Assembly (NCBI RefSeq): GCF_024519725.1
Contig: NZ_JALJRK010000012.1
Location: forward strand, 1-64,000
Source: Microvirga sp. Mcv34
GTDB taxonomy: Bacteria > Pseudomonadota > Alphaproteobacteria > Rhizobiales > Beijerinckiaceae
Direction of reading: 5' to 3'
Length of the DNA: 64,000 nucleotides
Position numbers and translations under genes: made by a program. Within the stretch, counting starts at the first letter, position 1; each line of letters begins with the position of its first letter. Positions 28,926-38,100 of this stretch are shown in pieces. The notes under the pieces are model-generated. The model did not search any database, had not been told where the DNA came from, and saw nothing but the letters and a program-made list of their open reading frames with translations.

Positions 28926-29807
28926 ATGACACATCCAGCCGTGCATCCGGAAACGCCCCATGTGGCGGTGGCGAGCGCCTGCATCCTGGGCGAGGGGCCC
29001 GTCTGGGACCACCGGTCCGACACCCTGTTCTGGGTCGACATCAAGAACCCGGGCGTCTGGCGCTATCATCCGGACACCAAGGAGCATTACCGGATCGATG
29101 CCCCCGAACGGATCGGCTTCATCGCCCTGACGCCCGACGAGGATGTGGTCATCGCCGGCTTCAAGTCGGGTCTCGCCCGCTTCAACCTCAAGACCGGTGC
29201 GGTGCAGCCCCTCGTGTCGCCCGACAGCGACAGGCCGAACAACCGGATCAACGACGGCCATGTGGGACCGGACGGGGCCGTCTATTTCGGCACCATGGAC
29301 GACGAGGAGAAGGAAGGCTCCGGGGCCTTCTGGCGTTGGGACGGCAAGGAGCTGACCCAGTTTCATTCCGGCATCATCGTCACCAACGGCCCGGCCTTCA
29401 GCCCGGACGGGCGGCGGCTCTACGCGACCGACACGATCGACGGCACGGTCTACGTCCTCGACGCTCAAGGCGGCCGGTTCGGCGAGCCGCGCCCCTTCGT
29501 CCGCTTCGCGGAGGGATGGGCGCACCCGGACGGGATGGCGGTCGATGCGGAAGGCCATGTCTGGGTCTGCCACTGGGGAGCCTCGCGCATTACCCGCTTC
29601 GCGCCGGACGGCTCCGTGGAGCGCGTCGTGCCCGTTCCCACGGCCCAGGTGACGAAATGCGCCTTCGGCGGCCCCGATCTCACCACGCTCTACATCACCA
29701 CGGCGTCCATCGGCCACGATCCTCATATCGACCCGATGGCGGGCCATCTCTTCAAGGTCGAGACCGGCGGCATCCGCGGCCTGCAGGCCCATATCTTCGA
29801 GGGGTAG
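28926..29807 (+). CDS. SMP-30/gluconolactonase family lactonase
   Basis: A 293-residue six-bladed beta-propeller that hydrolyses sugar lactones with a divalent cation. Metal-ligand positions are visible: Glu in CILGEGPVWD (about residue 23), Asn in NNRINDGHVGPDG, Asn in VTNGPAFSPDG and Asp in WAHPDGMAVD. The ATG at 28926 follows AGGGGAAGACAC. Five bases separate it from an aldose 1-epimerase gene, so the pair is likely to serve one sugar-oxidation route, converting anomers and opening the lactone. Confidence 0.9.
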   Translation: MTHPAVHPETPHVAVASACILGEGPVWDHRSDTLFWVDIKNPGVWRYHPDTKEHYRIDAPERIGFIALTPDEDVVIAGFKSGLARFNLKTGAVQPLVSPDSDRPNNRINDGHVGPDGAVYFGTMDDEEKEGSGAFWRWDGKELTQFHSGIIVTNGPAFSPDGRRLYATDTIDGTVYVLDAQGGRFGEPRPFVRFAEGWAHPDGMAVDAEGHVWVCHWGASRITRFAPDGSVERVVPVPTAQVTKCAFGGPDLTTLYITTASIGHDPHIDPMAGHLFKVETGGIRGLQAHIFEG

Positions 29808-29812
29808 GAAGC

Positions 29813-30814
29813 ATGACCATCGAGCGTTTCGGCACCCTCGACGGGCAGGACGTGCTGCAGGTCTCACTGCAGGGGCCCGACGGCATGGACGCGAAGGTGC
29901 TCACCTGGGGCGCCGTGGTGCGGGATCTGACCGTGCCGGTGGCGGGCGCTCCCCAGCGGGTCGTGCTGGGGCTCAACTCCATCGAGGATTACGTCGCCCA
30001 TTCCCCCTATTTCGGTGCCATCGTCGGACGCTACGGCAACCGTATCGGAAAAGCGCGTTTCACCCTGGATGGTAGGGCCTACCGACTCGATGCCAACGAG
30101 GGTGAGAACCAGCTTCACGGTGGAGCCAAGGGCTTCGGCTCGCGGATCTGGAGCATCATCGACCATACGCCCTCCAGCGTGACCCTGAGCCTCGTGTCGG
30201 AAGACGGCGACATGGGCTATCCAGGACGTCTCGTGGCGACCTGCACATACACGCTGCTGCCGTCATCGCGCCTGCGGATCGAACTCGACGCAACGTCCGA
30301 CAAGCTGACGCCGGTCAACCTCACCACCCACGGCTATTTCAACCTCGACGGCAGCCCCGACATCTCCTCTCATGAGTTGACCATCGCCGGCGATTACATC
30401 ACGCCGACCCGGCCCGATCTCATCCCGACGGGCGAGATCACCGCGGTGGCGGGCACCGACTATGACTTCACGACGGCACGGCCGATCCATGTCCCGTCGC
30501 ACACCCTCTACGACATCAACTATGTCCTGCGCGGCCCCTATGGCGAGCTGCGCCATGCGGCGACGCTGGCGTCGCGCCGCAATGATCTGTCCATGGAGCT
30601 GTGGACCACCGAGCCCGGCGTCCAGTTCTATGACGGCCATCTGATCGACATGCCGGTCGAAGGGCTGGGAGGGACCCGCTACGGGCGTCACGGCGGGCTT
30701 TGCCTGGAGCCTCAGCGTTTTCCGGACAGCCCCAATAATGCCCATTTTCCATCGTCTATCCTGCCGCCCGGGCAGGTGTCCCGACAGGTCAGCGAGTTCC
30801 GGTTCTCCCGCTGA
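29813..30814 (+). CDS. galM: Aldose 1-epimerase (galactose mutarotase)
   Basis: A 333-residue mutarotase converting alpha and beta anomers of aldohexoses. Visible are the active-site motifs GRYGNRIGKARF (about 71-82), NQLHGGAKGFGSRIW with the sugar-contacting His, LTTHGYFNLDG with the acid His, and the catalytic Glu in LCLEPQRFPDSPN near the C-terminus. The ATG at 29813 follows TAGGAAGC just after the lactonase stop. Position suggests co-transcription with the SMP-30 lactonase. Confidence 0.92.
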   Translation: MTIERFGTLDGQDVLQVSLQGPDGMDAKVLTWGAVVRDLTVPVAGAPQRVVLGLNSIEDYVAHSPYFGAIVGRYGNRIGKARFTLDGRAYRLDANEGENQLHGGAKGFGSRIWSIIDHTPSSVTLSLVSEDGDMGYPGRLVATCTYTLLPSSRLRIELDATSDKLTPVNLTTHGYFNLDGSPDISSHELTIAGDYITPTRPDLIPTGEITAVAGTDYDFTTARPIHVPSHTLYDINYVLRGPYGELRHAATLASRRNDLSMELWTTEPGVQFYDGHLIDMPVEGLGGTRYGRHGGLCLEPQRFPDSPNNAHFPSSILPPGQVSRQVSEFRFSR

Positions 30815-30819
30815 GCGAG

Positions 30820-30844
30820 GGAACTTTGCCGGTGTAAGATTGTT
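30820..30844 (+). promoter_or_regulatory. Possible EcfG promoter for a small gene
   Basis: GGAAC (30820-30824), 16-base spacer, TGTT (30841-30844). The spacing fits EcfG; the -10 element has T rather than C at its first position. It lies 56 bases upstream of the small gene at 30901. Confidence 0.4.
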
Positions 30845-30900
30845 CTTCTTTGTAGGCGTTGCGTTCCCGGACAGATACGAACCAAGAAGGGACAGTCCCC

Positions 30901-31077
30901 ATGCCGGTGCTCGATGCGAAAGCTCTGGAGATCGATCCGAAGGGAGCGGCTTTCCTGAAGAGTGTTTTGCGTTCCCTTCCCACGCCGCAGACGCCTCCCA
31001 AGGAGACATCGCGGATCGTCAAGATTCGCTTCTACGCGCTCAAGAGGTCACGGGAGTTAGCGGCCGGTACGGCGTGA
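30901..31077 (+). CDS. Small hypothetical protein (58 aa)
   Basis: A 58-residue basic protein with no recognised family, signal peptide or membrane helix. The N-terminal half (LDAKALEIDPKGAAFLKSVL) could form one amphipathic helix, followed by a Pro-rich linker and a basic tail. It is supported by an AAGG ribosome site about ten bases before the ATG and by a possible stress promoter upstream. It converges with the M3 oligopeptidase gene. It could still be non-coding. Confidence 0.45.
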   Translation: MPVLDAKALEIDPKGAAFLKSVLRSLPTPQTPPKETSRIVKIRFYALKRSRELAAGTA

Positions 31078-31110
31078 CGGGCCGCTTACGCAGCCCGCCG
31101 TCTTCTTTCC

Positions 31111-33189
31111 TCACGCATCTTCAACGACAGGCGCCAGGCCACGCTTGGCGAGAAGCGCGTCGGCCGTGGGCAGGCGCCCGCGGAACGCCGTATAGGCTTC
31201 AGCCGGGTCGCGCAGGTTGCCGGCGGAATAGATGAAGCGCTTCAGCTTGGCCGCCATGTCCTTGTCGAAGGCATCGCCCGTTTCCTCGAAGGCCGTGAAG
31301 GCATCCGCGTCCAGAACCTCCGACCAGAGATAGCTGTAGTAGCCCGACGAATAGCCGTCGCCCGAAAACACATGCGCGAAATGCGGCGTGCGGTGGCGCA
31401 TGATGATCTCGCGCGGCATGCCGATCTTTTCCAGCGTTTGCGCCTCGAAGGCCGACACGTCGAGATCGCTCGGATCCTTGCGGCGATGGAGTTCGAGATC
31501 CACGAAGGCGGACGACAGGTACTCGACCGTGGCGAAGCCCTGGTTGAAGTTGCGCGCGGCCATCAGGCGGGCGAGCAACTCCTCCGGAATCGGTTCGCCG
31601 GTCCGGTAATGGGTCGCGTAGCGACGCAGGATGTCCGGCTGCGACAGCCAGTGCTCGTAGAGCTGAGACGGCAGCTCCACGAAATCCGTCGATACGGCCG
31701 TACCGGCGAGCAGCGGATAGGTCACGTTCGAGAGCAGGCCGTGCAGGCCATGGCCGAACTCATGGAACAGGGTTCGCGCATCGTCGAAGCTCAGAAGCGA
31801 CGGCTCGCCCGCCGCGCCCTTGGCGAAGTTCATCACGTTGACGATGATCGGCCGAATGTCGCCGGTCAGTTTCTCCTGGGACCGGAAGGCACTCATCCAC
31901 GCGCCGCTCCGCTTGGACGGGCGGGCGAAATAGTCGCCGATGAAGGTGCCGATAGGATTACCGTCCGCATCCACCACCTGCCAGGCGCGGATATCGGGAT
32001 GATAGCGCGGGAAGTCCTTCAACTCCTTGAAGCTGAGGCCGAAGAGGCGGTTCGCCGTTTCGAATGCGGCCCCGATGATCCGGTCGAGCTGGAAATACGG
32101 CTTGATCGTCGCCTCGTCGAGATTGTGACGCGCCATGCGGACCTGATCGGCATAATAGCGCCAGTCCCACGGTTCGATGACGATGTTGTCGCCGATGGAC
32201 TGGGCCTGAGCCTGCAGGTCGTCGCGCTCCTCTCTGGCCCGCGCGATGGCGGGCGTCCAGACGTCGCTCAGGAGCTTCTGCACGTTGTCGGGCGTCTTGG
32301 CCATGGTGTCGGCGAGCTTGAAATCGGCGAACGTCTCGTAGCCGAGAAGCTTCGCCCGCTCGGCACGCAAGGCCGCCGTTTCGGTGATGATGGCCTTGTT
32401 GTCGGTCGCATTGCCGTTGTCGCCGCGCGCCGCCCAGGCCTTGAAGGCCTGCTCGCGCAGGTCGCGACGCTTGGAGAATTGCAGGAAAGGCTCGATGCTG
32501 GAGCGGGAGAGGGTGATCACGTGCTTGCCCGGCAGGCCGCGTTCCTCGGCCGCCTGCGCGGCCGCTTCACGCAGGAAGGAGGGCAAGCCCTCGAGGTCCG
32601 CTTCCCCGTCGAGAACGAGCTGATAGGATTTCTCATCCGCCAGCACGTTTTGCGAGAAATGTGTGCCGAGGCTCGCCAGCCGTTCGGTGATGGCAGCGAG
32701 ACGCTTCTTCTCGTCCGGTCCAAGCCTGGCGCCGGCGCGCACGAAGATGGTGTGATACCGGTCGAGGACGCGGGCCTGTTCGGGTGTCAGGCCGAGGCTG
32801 TCGCGCTTTTCGTAGAGAGCCGCCACGCGCCGGTAGAGCGCCTCGTTCATGAAGATGCTGTTGCGGTGCTTGGCGAGGATCGGCGCCATCTCGCGCTCCA
32901 CAGCCTGGACCGCGTCGTTGGTATGCGATCCGGCCAGGTTGAAGAACACGCCGCCGACTTTCTTCAGCGTCTGACCGCTCTTTTCCAGAGCTTCGATGGT
33001 GTTCGCGAAGCTCGGCTCCTCGAGGCTGTCGGCAATGGCCGCGATCTGTTTCTGCTGCTCGGCGAGCGCCGCGTCGAAGGCAGGCTTGTAATGCTCCGGC
33101 GCGATGGACTCGAAGGGCGGAAGCCCGAACGGGGTGGTCCACGGCGTGAGAAGGGGATTGCCTGCGAGAGCCGTGTCTGAAACCGTCAT
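31111..33189 (-). CDS. M3-family metallopeptidase (oligopeptidase A/Dcp type)
   Basis: A 692-residue zinc oligopeptidase degrading short peptides in the cytoplasm; no signal peptide. The zinc-binding HEFGH lies at 476-480 (TLFHEFGHGLHGLLS), with the third ligand Glu expected in the following helix around TDFVELPSQLYEHW. The later region FSGDGYSSGYYSYLWSEVLDADAF is the conserved substrate-binding part of M3 peptidases. The ATG at 33189 follows AGGAGCGATC. PrlC and Dcp cannot be separated by sequence reading alone. A dienelactone-hydrolase-like gene lies 45 bases upstream on the same strand. Confidence 0.92.
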   Translation of the reverse strand: MTVSDTALAGNPLLTPWTTPFGLPPFESIAPEHYKPAFDAALAEQQKQIAAIADSLEEPSFANTIEALEKSGQTLKKVGGVFFNLAGSHTNDAVQAVEREMAPILAKHRNSIFMNEALYRRVAALYEKRDSLGLTPEQARVLDRYHTIFVRAGARLGPDEKKRLAAITERLASLGTHFSQNVLADEKSYQLVLDGEADLEGLPSFLREAAAQAAEERGLPGKHVITLSRSSIEPFLQFSKRRDLREQAFKAWAARGDNGNATDNKAIITETAALRAERAKLLGYETFADFKLADTMAKTPDNVQKLLSDVWTPAIARAREERDDLQAQAQSIGDNIVIEPWDWRYYADQVRMARHNLDEATIKPYFQLDRIIGAAFETANRLFGLSFKELKDFPRYHPDIRAWQVVDADGNPIGTFIGDYFARPSKRSGAWMSAFRSQEKLTGDIRPIIVNVMNFAKGAAGEPSLLSFDDARTLFHEFGHGLHGLLSNVTYPLLAGTAVSTDFVELPSQLYEHWLSQPDILRRYATHYRTGEPIPEELLARLMAARNFNQGFATVEYLSSAFVDLELHRRKDPSDLDVSAFEAQTLEKIGMPREIIMRHRTPHFAHVFSGDGYSSGYYSYLWSEVLDADAFTAFEETGDAFDKDMAAKLKRFIYSAGNLRDPAEAYTAFRGRLPTADALLAKRGLAPVVEDA

Positions 33190-33234
33190 GATCGCTCCTG
33201 CCTGATGATCGTCGCGCTGCAAGTCTTAATCGTC

Positions 33235-34026
33235 TCACCCGCTCACGGGAAGGGCCCTCGCACCTGTCGAGGCGTCCGCCCCGGCCAGATATTGCTGCAG
33301 GAAGGCGAGGGAGCGTGCGGACGCATCATGGTCCGCAGCCCCCCTGAAGCCGTGGCCCTGGCCGGGATAGACCTTGATCTCATGCGGCACGTTCTGCTGG
33401 CGCAGCAGCGCCTCGACCGCATAGGCGTTCGAAACCGGCACGATGGGATCGGCCGAGCCGTGCAGGACAAGGGTCGGAGGCAGCTTGGACGTGGTGGCGA
33501 TCGCCCCCTGGGGAAGCGGGCCGAAGTAATTCACCAGCGCCTTCACGCGGCCGTCCGAGCTTGCAACGGCAAGGCCCAACGCCGCCCCGAGAGAGATGCC
33601 GATGATGCCGATGCGATGCGGGTCGGCTCCTGGGTGATCCGATGCGAAGGCGAGCGCATCCTGAACCGTGCCCATCCAGGGCATGAAGTTCTGGAACAGG
33701 GTGCCGAAGGAGGCTCTCTTCTCGCCGGTACGATCGAGATAGTGGACGAGGTGAACCTGATAGCCGGCGGCCGCCACGTTGCGGGCGCCCTCGCGATATT
33801 GCGTGTTGTAGCTCAACCCATCGGCGCCGTGCAGCATCAGCACGGCCGGGCGGGGCAGGGAGCCCGGCGCCTGGAAGGTCTCGACCGCGATGGCCTTGCC
33901 GCCGCTTCTGAAGCTGTTCCGTTGGGTCGTGACGGGCATCGGGGTCGGTTTGTCCTGTTGGGCGTGAGCGGTCGAAGAGGCAGCCAGGGCTGCTCCGATC
34001 AGGAGATTGCGTCGGGTGAGGGGCAT
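33235..34026 (-). CDS. Exported dienelactone-hydrolase-like alpha/beta hydrolase
   Basis: A 263-residue alpha/beta hydrolase. The N-terminus has twin arginines and a hydrophobic stretch (PLTRRNLLIGAALAASSTAHA), so Tat or Sec export is likely. The catalytic triad reads as Ser145 (GISLG), Asp193 (SADPIVP) and His225 (GQGHGF). Classical dienelactone hydrolase uses Cys as nucleophile; Ser here points to a general esterase or peptidase-like activity on unknown substrates. It may be co-transcribed with the downstream oligopeptidase gene. Confidence 0.82.
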   Translation of the reverse strand: MPLTRRNLLIGAALAASSTAHAQQDKPTPMPVTTQRNSFRSGGKAIAVETFQAPGSLPRPAVLMLHGADGLSYNTQYREGARNVAAAGYQVHLVHYLDRTGEKRASFGTLFQNFMPWMGTVQDALAFASDHPGADPHRIGIIGISLGAALGLAVASSDGRVKALVNYFGPLPQGAIATTSKLPPTLVLHGSADPIVPVSNAYAVEALLRQQNVPHEIKVYPGQGHGFRGAADHDASARSLAFLQQYLAGADASTGARALPVSG

Positions 34027-34141
34027 GGAGGCTGGGAGCTGAGGGCAAAATCTCGGGATTGTTCATAGAGATGGGATCGGATTCCCGGGCATGGAGATGG
34101 CAAAAGGTCCCAGCTTTCCTCGGCGGAGGAGCGTTGTTGTT

Positions 34142-36241
34142 ATGCTCAAGGATCGTTTGGCCGTCGAAGACGTTGTTTGCAGGTCGGCGAGAGTGTCTCG
34201 CGGCCCAGCAGAGATACCTCACATGCGTCCAGGCCCTCCCACCTTGCCTCCCTCGGAGACGGAGATCGAGCCTCCCGCGGTTCCTGGGCTGTCCGGGCTC
34301 ATGACCCTGGCCGTCGGGGTCGTCGTGCTCGCCGGGCTCTATGTGGGCCGGGAAGTCTTCCTGCCCGTCGTGATGGCGATACTGCTGGCCTTCGTGTTGG
34401 CCCCCTTCGTCGAAGTGCTGCGCCGGTGGCGCCTTGGCCGCGTTCCGTCCGTCATCGTGGCCGTGCTGGTCGCCGTAGGGATCATCGTTTCCCTCGGCGC
34501 GGTCATCGGCTTCCAGCTGGCAGGCCTGGCAAGCGATCTGCCGCGCTATCAGACCACCATCGAGACGAAGGTCGGTTCGCTCCGCGAGGGTACGCTCGGC
34601 AAGCTGCCGAGCCTCCTGAAGGATTTCGGCCGCCGCTTCGACCGCGCCGTCGCGGAGCCTCCGCAGGAACAGGCGCCCGCAAGGCCGGCCGCATCCGCAC
34701 CAGCTGCCCCGGCAGAGCCTTCCGGCCCGCTTCCGGTCGAGGTCCACGAACCGGAGCCGACGCCGTTTCAGATGGCCCGTGACGTTCTGCTGCCGGTGCT
34801 CGGGCCGCTCGCCACGATGGGCATCGTCTTCGTGGTGCTCGTCTTCATCCTCATGCAGCGCGAGGATCTGCGCGACCGCATGATCCGTCTGTTCGGAGCA
34901 AGCGACCTCCATCGCACCACCGTGGCCATGGACGATGCGGCGCGACGGCTCAGTCGGTACTTCCTGACCCAGCTTGCCCTGAATGCTTCCTTCGGCGTCG
35001 TCGCCGGCATCGGTCTATGGATCATCGGCGTGCCCAGTCCGGTCCTGTGGGGCGTCTTCGCCGCGCTCATGCGGTTCGTGCCCTATATCGGCTCTTTCCT
35101 CGCCGCCCTGCCGCCGATCCTCCTGGCCGCCGCCGTCGATCCCGGCTGGTCCATGGCCCTCATGGCCATGGCGCTGTTCCTGATCGGCGAGCCGCTCATG
35201 GGCCACGTGATCGAGCCGATCGTCTATGGACAGAGCACGGGCCTGTCACCCTTCTCGGTGGTCATCTCGGCCATCTTCTGGACCTGGCTCTGGGGACCTG
35301 TCGGCCTTCTCATCGCTACGCCTCTCACCCTCTGCCTCGTGGTGCTGGGCCGGCATGTGGAGAGGCTCGAATTTCTGGACGTCCTGCTCGGCGACAGGCC
35401 CGCTTTGACGCCGGCCGAGAATCTCTACCAGCGCATGCTCGCCGGGGATCCTGACGAAGCACTGGATTCGGCGGAGCTCCTGCTGAAGGAGCGCTCCCTT
35501 ACATCCTATTACGACGAGGTGGCACTCAAGGGTCTCCAGCTCGCGGCCAACGATGCGACGCGCGGGGTCCTCACTCAGCGCCAGCTCGATCAGGTCAAGG
35601 ATGTGATCCGGGCTCTGGTTCAGGATCTCAGCCCCCATAGCGATGTGGAGCCGGAACCGCACGAGACCAAGGATGAGCCCGTCGCCTCTCCTGCGAGCAC
35701 GCAGCCCGACAACAAGGAACCGGCGGTCGCGCAGCCGATGCCGCCGGACAGCAACGTCCCGGAGGCCTGGCGGGCGGATGGCGCGATCCTGTGTGTCGCC
35801 GGACGCGGTCCTCTCGACGAGGCTGCATCGGAGATGCTGGCGCAGCTTCTGAACAAGCATGGACTCGGCACGCGCGTCATTCCGCATTCGGCCGTGTCGC
35901 GCCGGGAGATCTTCAATCTCGACATGACCGGCGTGCAGATGGTGTGCATCAGCTATCTGGAGATCAGCGGTACGCCGGCACATCTGCGCTACCTGCTGCG
36001 GCGTCTGAAGCAGAAGGCTAAGGCGCCTGCCCTGGTGGGTCTCTGGCCGGCGGAGGACGCTGTCCTGAAGAGCGAGGCAATGCGCGCAACGCTCGGCGCC
36101 GATTACTACGTCTCATCCTTGCGGGATGCCGTGGTGCAGTGCCTGAAAACGGCGACCGGCGAGGAGAAAGTGCCGGAGCCGGCCAATACGCCGGCTGTCG
36201 AAGAGGCAATGGCAGCCAAGAGACTGCCGTTGCCGGCGTGA
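34142..36241 (+). CDS. AI-2E family (PerM/YdiK-like) membrane protein with extra C-terminal domain
   Basis: About 699 residues. The N-terminal part is the eight-helix AI-2E exporter-like domain (about 50-415: LMTLAVGVVVLAGLYVGREVFLPVVMAILLAFVLAPFVEVL, VFAALMRFVPYIGSFLAALPPILLA, GLSPFSVVISAIFWTWLWGPVGLLIATPLT), interrupted by a Pro/Ala-rich loop. A soluble tail follows: a helical stretch, an acidic low-complexity linker (about 515-545) and an alpha/beta domain (about 548-680, ILCVAGRGPLDEAASEMLAQLLNKHG, VQMVCISYLEI) resembling a B12-binding Rossmann fold without the DxHxxG cobalamin motif. The start is uncertain: ATG at 34142 with GGAGGAG, or 34223. Transported substrate unknown. Confidence 0.8.
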   Translation: MLKDRLAVEDVVCRSARVSRGPAEIPHMRPGPPTLPPSETEIEPPAVPGLSGLMTLAVGVVVLAGLYVGREVFLPVVMAILLAFVLAPFVEVLRRWRLGRVPSVIVAVLVAVGIIVSLGAVIGFQLAGLASDLPRYQTTIETKVGSLREGTLGKLPSLLKDFGRRFDRAVAEPPQEQAPARPAASAPAAPAEPSGPLPVEVHEPEPTPFQMARDVLLPVLGPLATMGIVFVVLVFILMQREDLRDRMIRLFGASDLHRTTVAMDDAARRLSRYFLTQLALNASFGVVAGIGLWIIGVPSPVLWGVFAALMRFVPYIGSFLAALPPILLAAAVDPGWSMALMAMALFLIGEPLMGHVIEPIVYGQSTGLSPFSVVISAIFWTWLWGPVGLLIATPLTLCLVVLGRHVERLEFLDVLLGDRPALTPAENLYQRMLAGDPDEALDSAELLLKERSLTSYYDEVALKGLQLAANDATRGVLTQRQLDQVKDVIRALVQDLSPHSDVEPEPHETKDEPVASPASTQPDNKEPAVAQPMPPDSNVPEAWRADGAILCVAGRGPLDEAASEMLAQLLNKHGLGTRVIPHSAVSRREIFNLDMTGVQMVCISYLEISGTPAHLRYLLRRLKQKAKAPALVGLWPAEDAVLKSEAMRATLGADYYVSSLRDAVVQCLKTATGEEKVPEPANTPAVEEAMAAKRLPLPA

Positions 36242-36315
36242 CGGCTGTTAGAGCTGACTCCATTGGCATGGAATCGGCTCTCTTCTTTGGTTGGCCGCTT
36301 CACCGAAAATGCTCT

Positions 36316-36363
36316 AGCGCATCGGACGTGAATTCGAACTCACGTCCGATGCGCTCAGTTTTT
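36316..36363. terminator. Strong hairpin with T-run, part of a dispersed intergenic repeat
   Basis: AGCGCATCGGACGTGA (36316-36331), loop ATTCGAAC, and a perfect 16-bp complement (36340-36355), followed by TTTTT at 36359-36363. It lies between the convergent AI-2E gene and dppF. The wider block to 36416 (GCTCTAG before, GGTTCCCGCTTTTGCG after) looks like a longer repeated element common in this bacterial group. Confidence 0.7.
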
Positions 36364-36416
36364 GTTGTGTCGCATCTCTCTACGTAAAGCTGGTTCCCGC
36401 TTTTGCGTTCGATGCT

Positions 36417-37244
36417 TCAGGCCGCGTTCTTCCGCGCAAGCCGTGCCTTGATGCTCGCGGGGTCAGCCCGCGGGGTCGCTGCGAAGAGCGTCTTGGTGTA
36501 GTCGTGCTTCGGGCTCGAGAACACCTCGTCGCGGGTGCCGTATTCGACCGCTTCGCCGAAATACATCACCATCACGTCATCGGCGATATAGCGGACCACC
36601 GACAGGTCATGGCTGATGAAGACGTAGGTGAGATTGAACTCGTCCTGGAGGTCGGCCAGCAGGTTCAGCACCTGGGCCTGCACGGAGAGGTCGAGCGCGG
36701 AAACCGGCTCGTCGAGAACGAGCAGGCTCGGATTGAGCATCAGGGCACGGGCAATCGCAATGCGCTGGCGCTGACCGCCGGAGAACATGTGCGGATAGCG
36801 GTTGTAATGCTCCTCGCCGAGGCCGACCTTCTTCAGCATCGCCATGGCACGGTCGCGGCGCTCGGACGCCGGAACATTGCCGTGGATCACCAGCGGGGCG
36901 CCCAGAACGTCGCCGATCTTCTGGCGCGGATTGAGCGAGCCGTAGGGGTTCTGGAACACAATCTGCACTTCGCGCCGAAGATCCTTCGTGAGGTCTCCTT
37001 TCGCGATGTCGACCTTGTTGCCCTGGATGAGCAGGTCGCCGGAGGTCGCGGGGTCGATCAGCGTGAGGATGCGCGCGAGCGTGGATTTGCCGCAGCCGCT
37101 CTCGCCGACGATGGCGAGGGTTTTCCCCTTCTCGACCGTGAAGCTCACGCCCTTGACGGCATGGACTGTCCGGCCCTTGGAGAAGAGGCCACCGGGGATA
37201 TGGTAATCCCGTACGATGTTTTGGGCTTCGAGAACAACACTCAT
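36417..37244 (-). CDS. dppF: Dipeptide ABC transporter ATP-binding protein DppF
   Basis: A 275-residue ATPase of the oligopeptide/dipeptide family. Walker A GESGCGKST (47-55), Q-loop FQNPYGSLNPRQ, signature FSGGQRQR, Walker B LLVLDEPVSALD and the switch His (ISHDLSVVRYI) are intact. It is the last gene of dppABCDF, with its start overlapping the dppD stop by four bases. It works as a heterodimer with DppD to energise peptide uptake. Confidence 0.92.
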   Translation of the reverse strand: MSVVLEAQNIVRDYHIPGGLFSKGRTVHAVKGVSFTVEKGKTLAIVGESGCGKSTLARILTLIDPATSGDLLIQGNKVDIAKGDLTKDLRREVQIVFQNPYGSLNPRQKIGDVLGAPLVIHGNVPASERRDRAMAMLKKVGLGEEHYNRYPHMFSGGQRQRIAIARALMLNPSLLVLDEPVSALDLSVQAQVLNLLADLQDEFNLTYVFISHDLSVVRYIADDVMVMYFGEAVEYGTRDEVFSSPKHDYTKTLFAATPRADPASIKARLARKNAA

Positions 37245-38098
37245 GATACGGCCGCTCCGGCGATCTCGCTTCCGTCCTTGAAATAATCGGCGATGGTGGG
37301 CAGGCGGTCACCCGTCGCGTTGTCGGGCAATGCGGCGAGGAGGGCCTTCGTGTAGTTGCTGCGCGGGTTCTCGAACAGCGTCAGAACATCCGCCTCTTCC
37401 ATCTTGCGGCCCTTGTACTGGACCACCACGCGATCGGCGGTTTCTGCGACCACGCCCATGTTGTGGGTGATCATGATCATGCCCATCCCGTGCTCGGCCT
37501 GAAGCTTCACGAGAAGGTCCAGGATCTGCTTCTGGATCGTCACGTCGAGCGCGGTGGTCGGCTCGTCGGCGATCAGGAGCTTCGGATTGCACGCGATGGC
37601 CATGGCAATCATCACGCGCTGGCACTGGCCGCCTGACATCTGGTGCGGGAAAGAGCTCAGGCGCTCGTCGGGGTTGGGAATGCCGACCAAGGTCAGAAGC
37701 TCGATGGCGCGGGCGCGCCGCTCCCGGCGCCCGAGACCGAGATGGAAGCGCAGCACCTCCTCGATCTGGAAGCCGACCGTGTAGCAAGGGTTCAGGCTTG
37801 CCACCGGCTCCTGGAAGATCATCGCGATGTCCTTGCCGACGATCTTGCGCCGCTCGGAATCGGACATCGTGAGAAGATCGCGGCCGTTGAAGGCCATCTT
37901 GTCTGCCGTCACTTTCGCGGTCCAGGGCAGAAGGCCCATCACGGCGAGCATCGAAACGGATTTGCCCGAGCCGGATTCGCCGACGATCGCCAGCACCTCG
38001 CGCTCGTCGACCTTGAGCGATACGCCATCGACGGCCCGGAACATGCCGACCGAGGTCTGGAACTCGACGACGAGGTTCTCGATTTCAAGAAGAGCCAT
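37241..38098 (-). CDS. dppD: Dipeptide ABC transporter ATP-binding protein DppD
   Basis: A 285-residue ATPase partner of DppF. It shows Walker A GESGSGKS (40-47), Q-loop FQEPVASLNPCYTVGFQIEEVL, signature MSGGQCQRV (Cys replaces the usual Gln after SGGQ), Walker B LLIADEPTTALD and ITHNMGVVAETADRV with the switch His. The ATG at 38098 gives the normal N-terminus MALLEIENL; longer frames run into dppC. Confidence 0.91.
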   Translation of the reverse strand: MALLEIENLVVEFQTSVGMFRAVDGVSLKVDEREVLAIVGESGSGKSVSMLAVMGLLPWTAKVTADKMAFNGRDLLTMSDSERRKIVGKDIAMIFQEPVASLNPCYTVGFQIEEVLRFHLGLGRRERRARAIELLTLVGIPNPDERLSSFPHQMSGGQCQRVMIAMAIACNPKLLIADEPTTALDVTIQKQILDLLVKLQAEHGMGMIMITHNMGVVAETADRVVVQYKGRKMEEADVLTLFENPRSNYTKALLAALPDNATGDRLPTIADYFKDGSEIAGAAVS

Positions 38099-38100
38099 GA

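Noticed and set aside
34142..36241. Naming the AI-2E family protein as an autoinducer-2 exporter
   Set aside because: Family membership alone does not show AI-2 transport, and no lsr or luxS gene is nearby.
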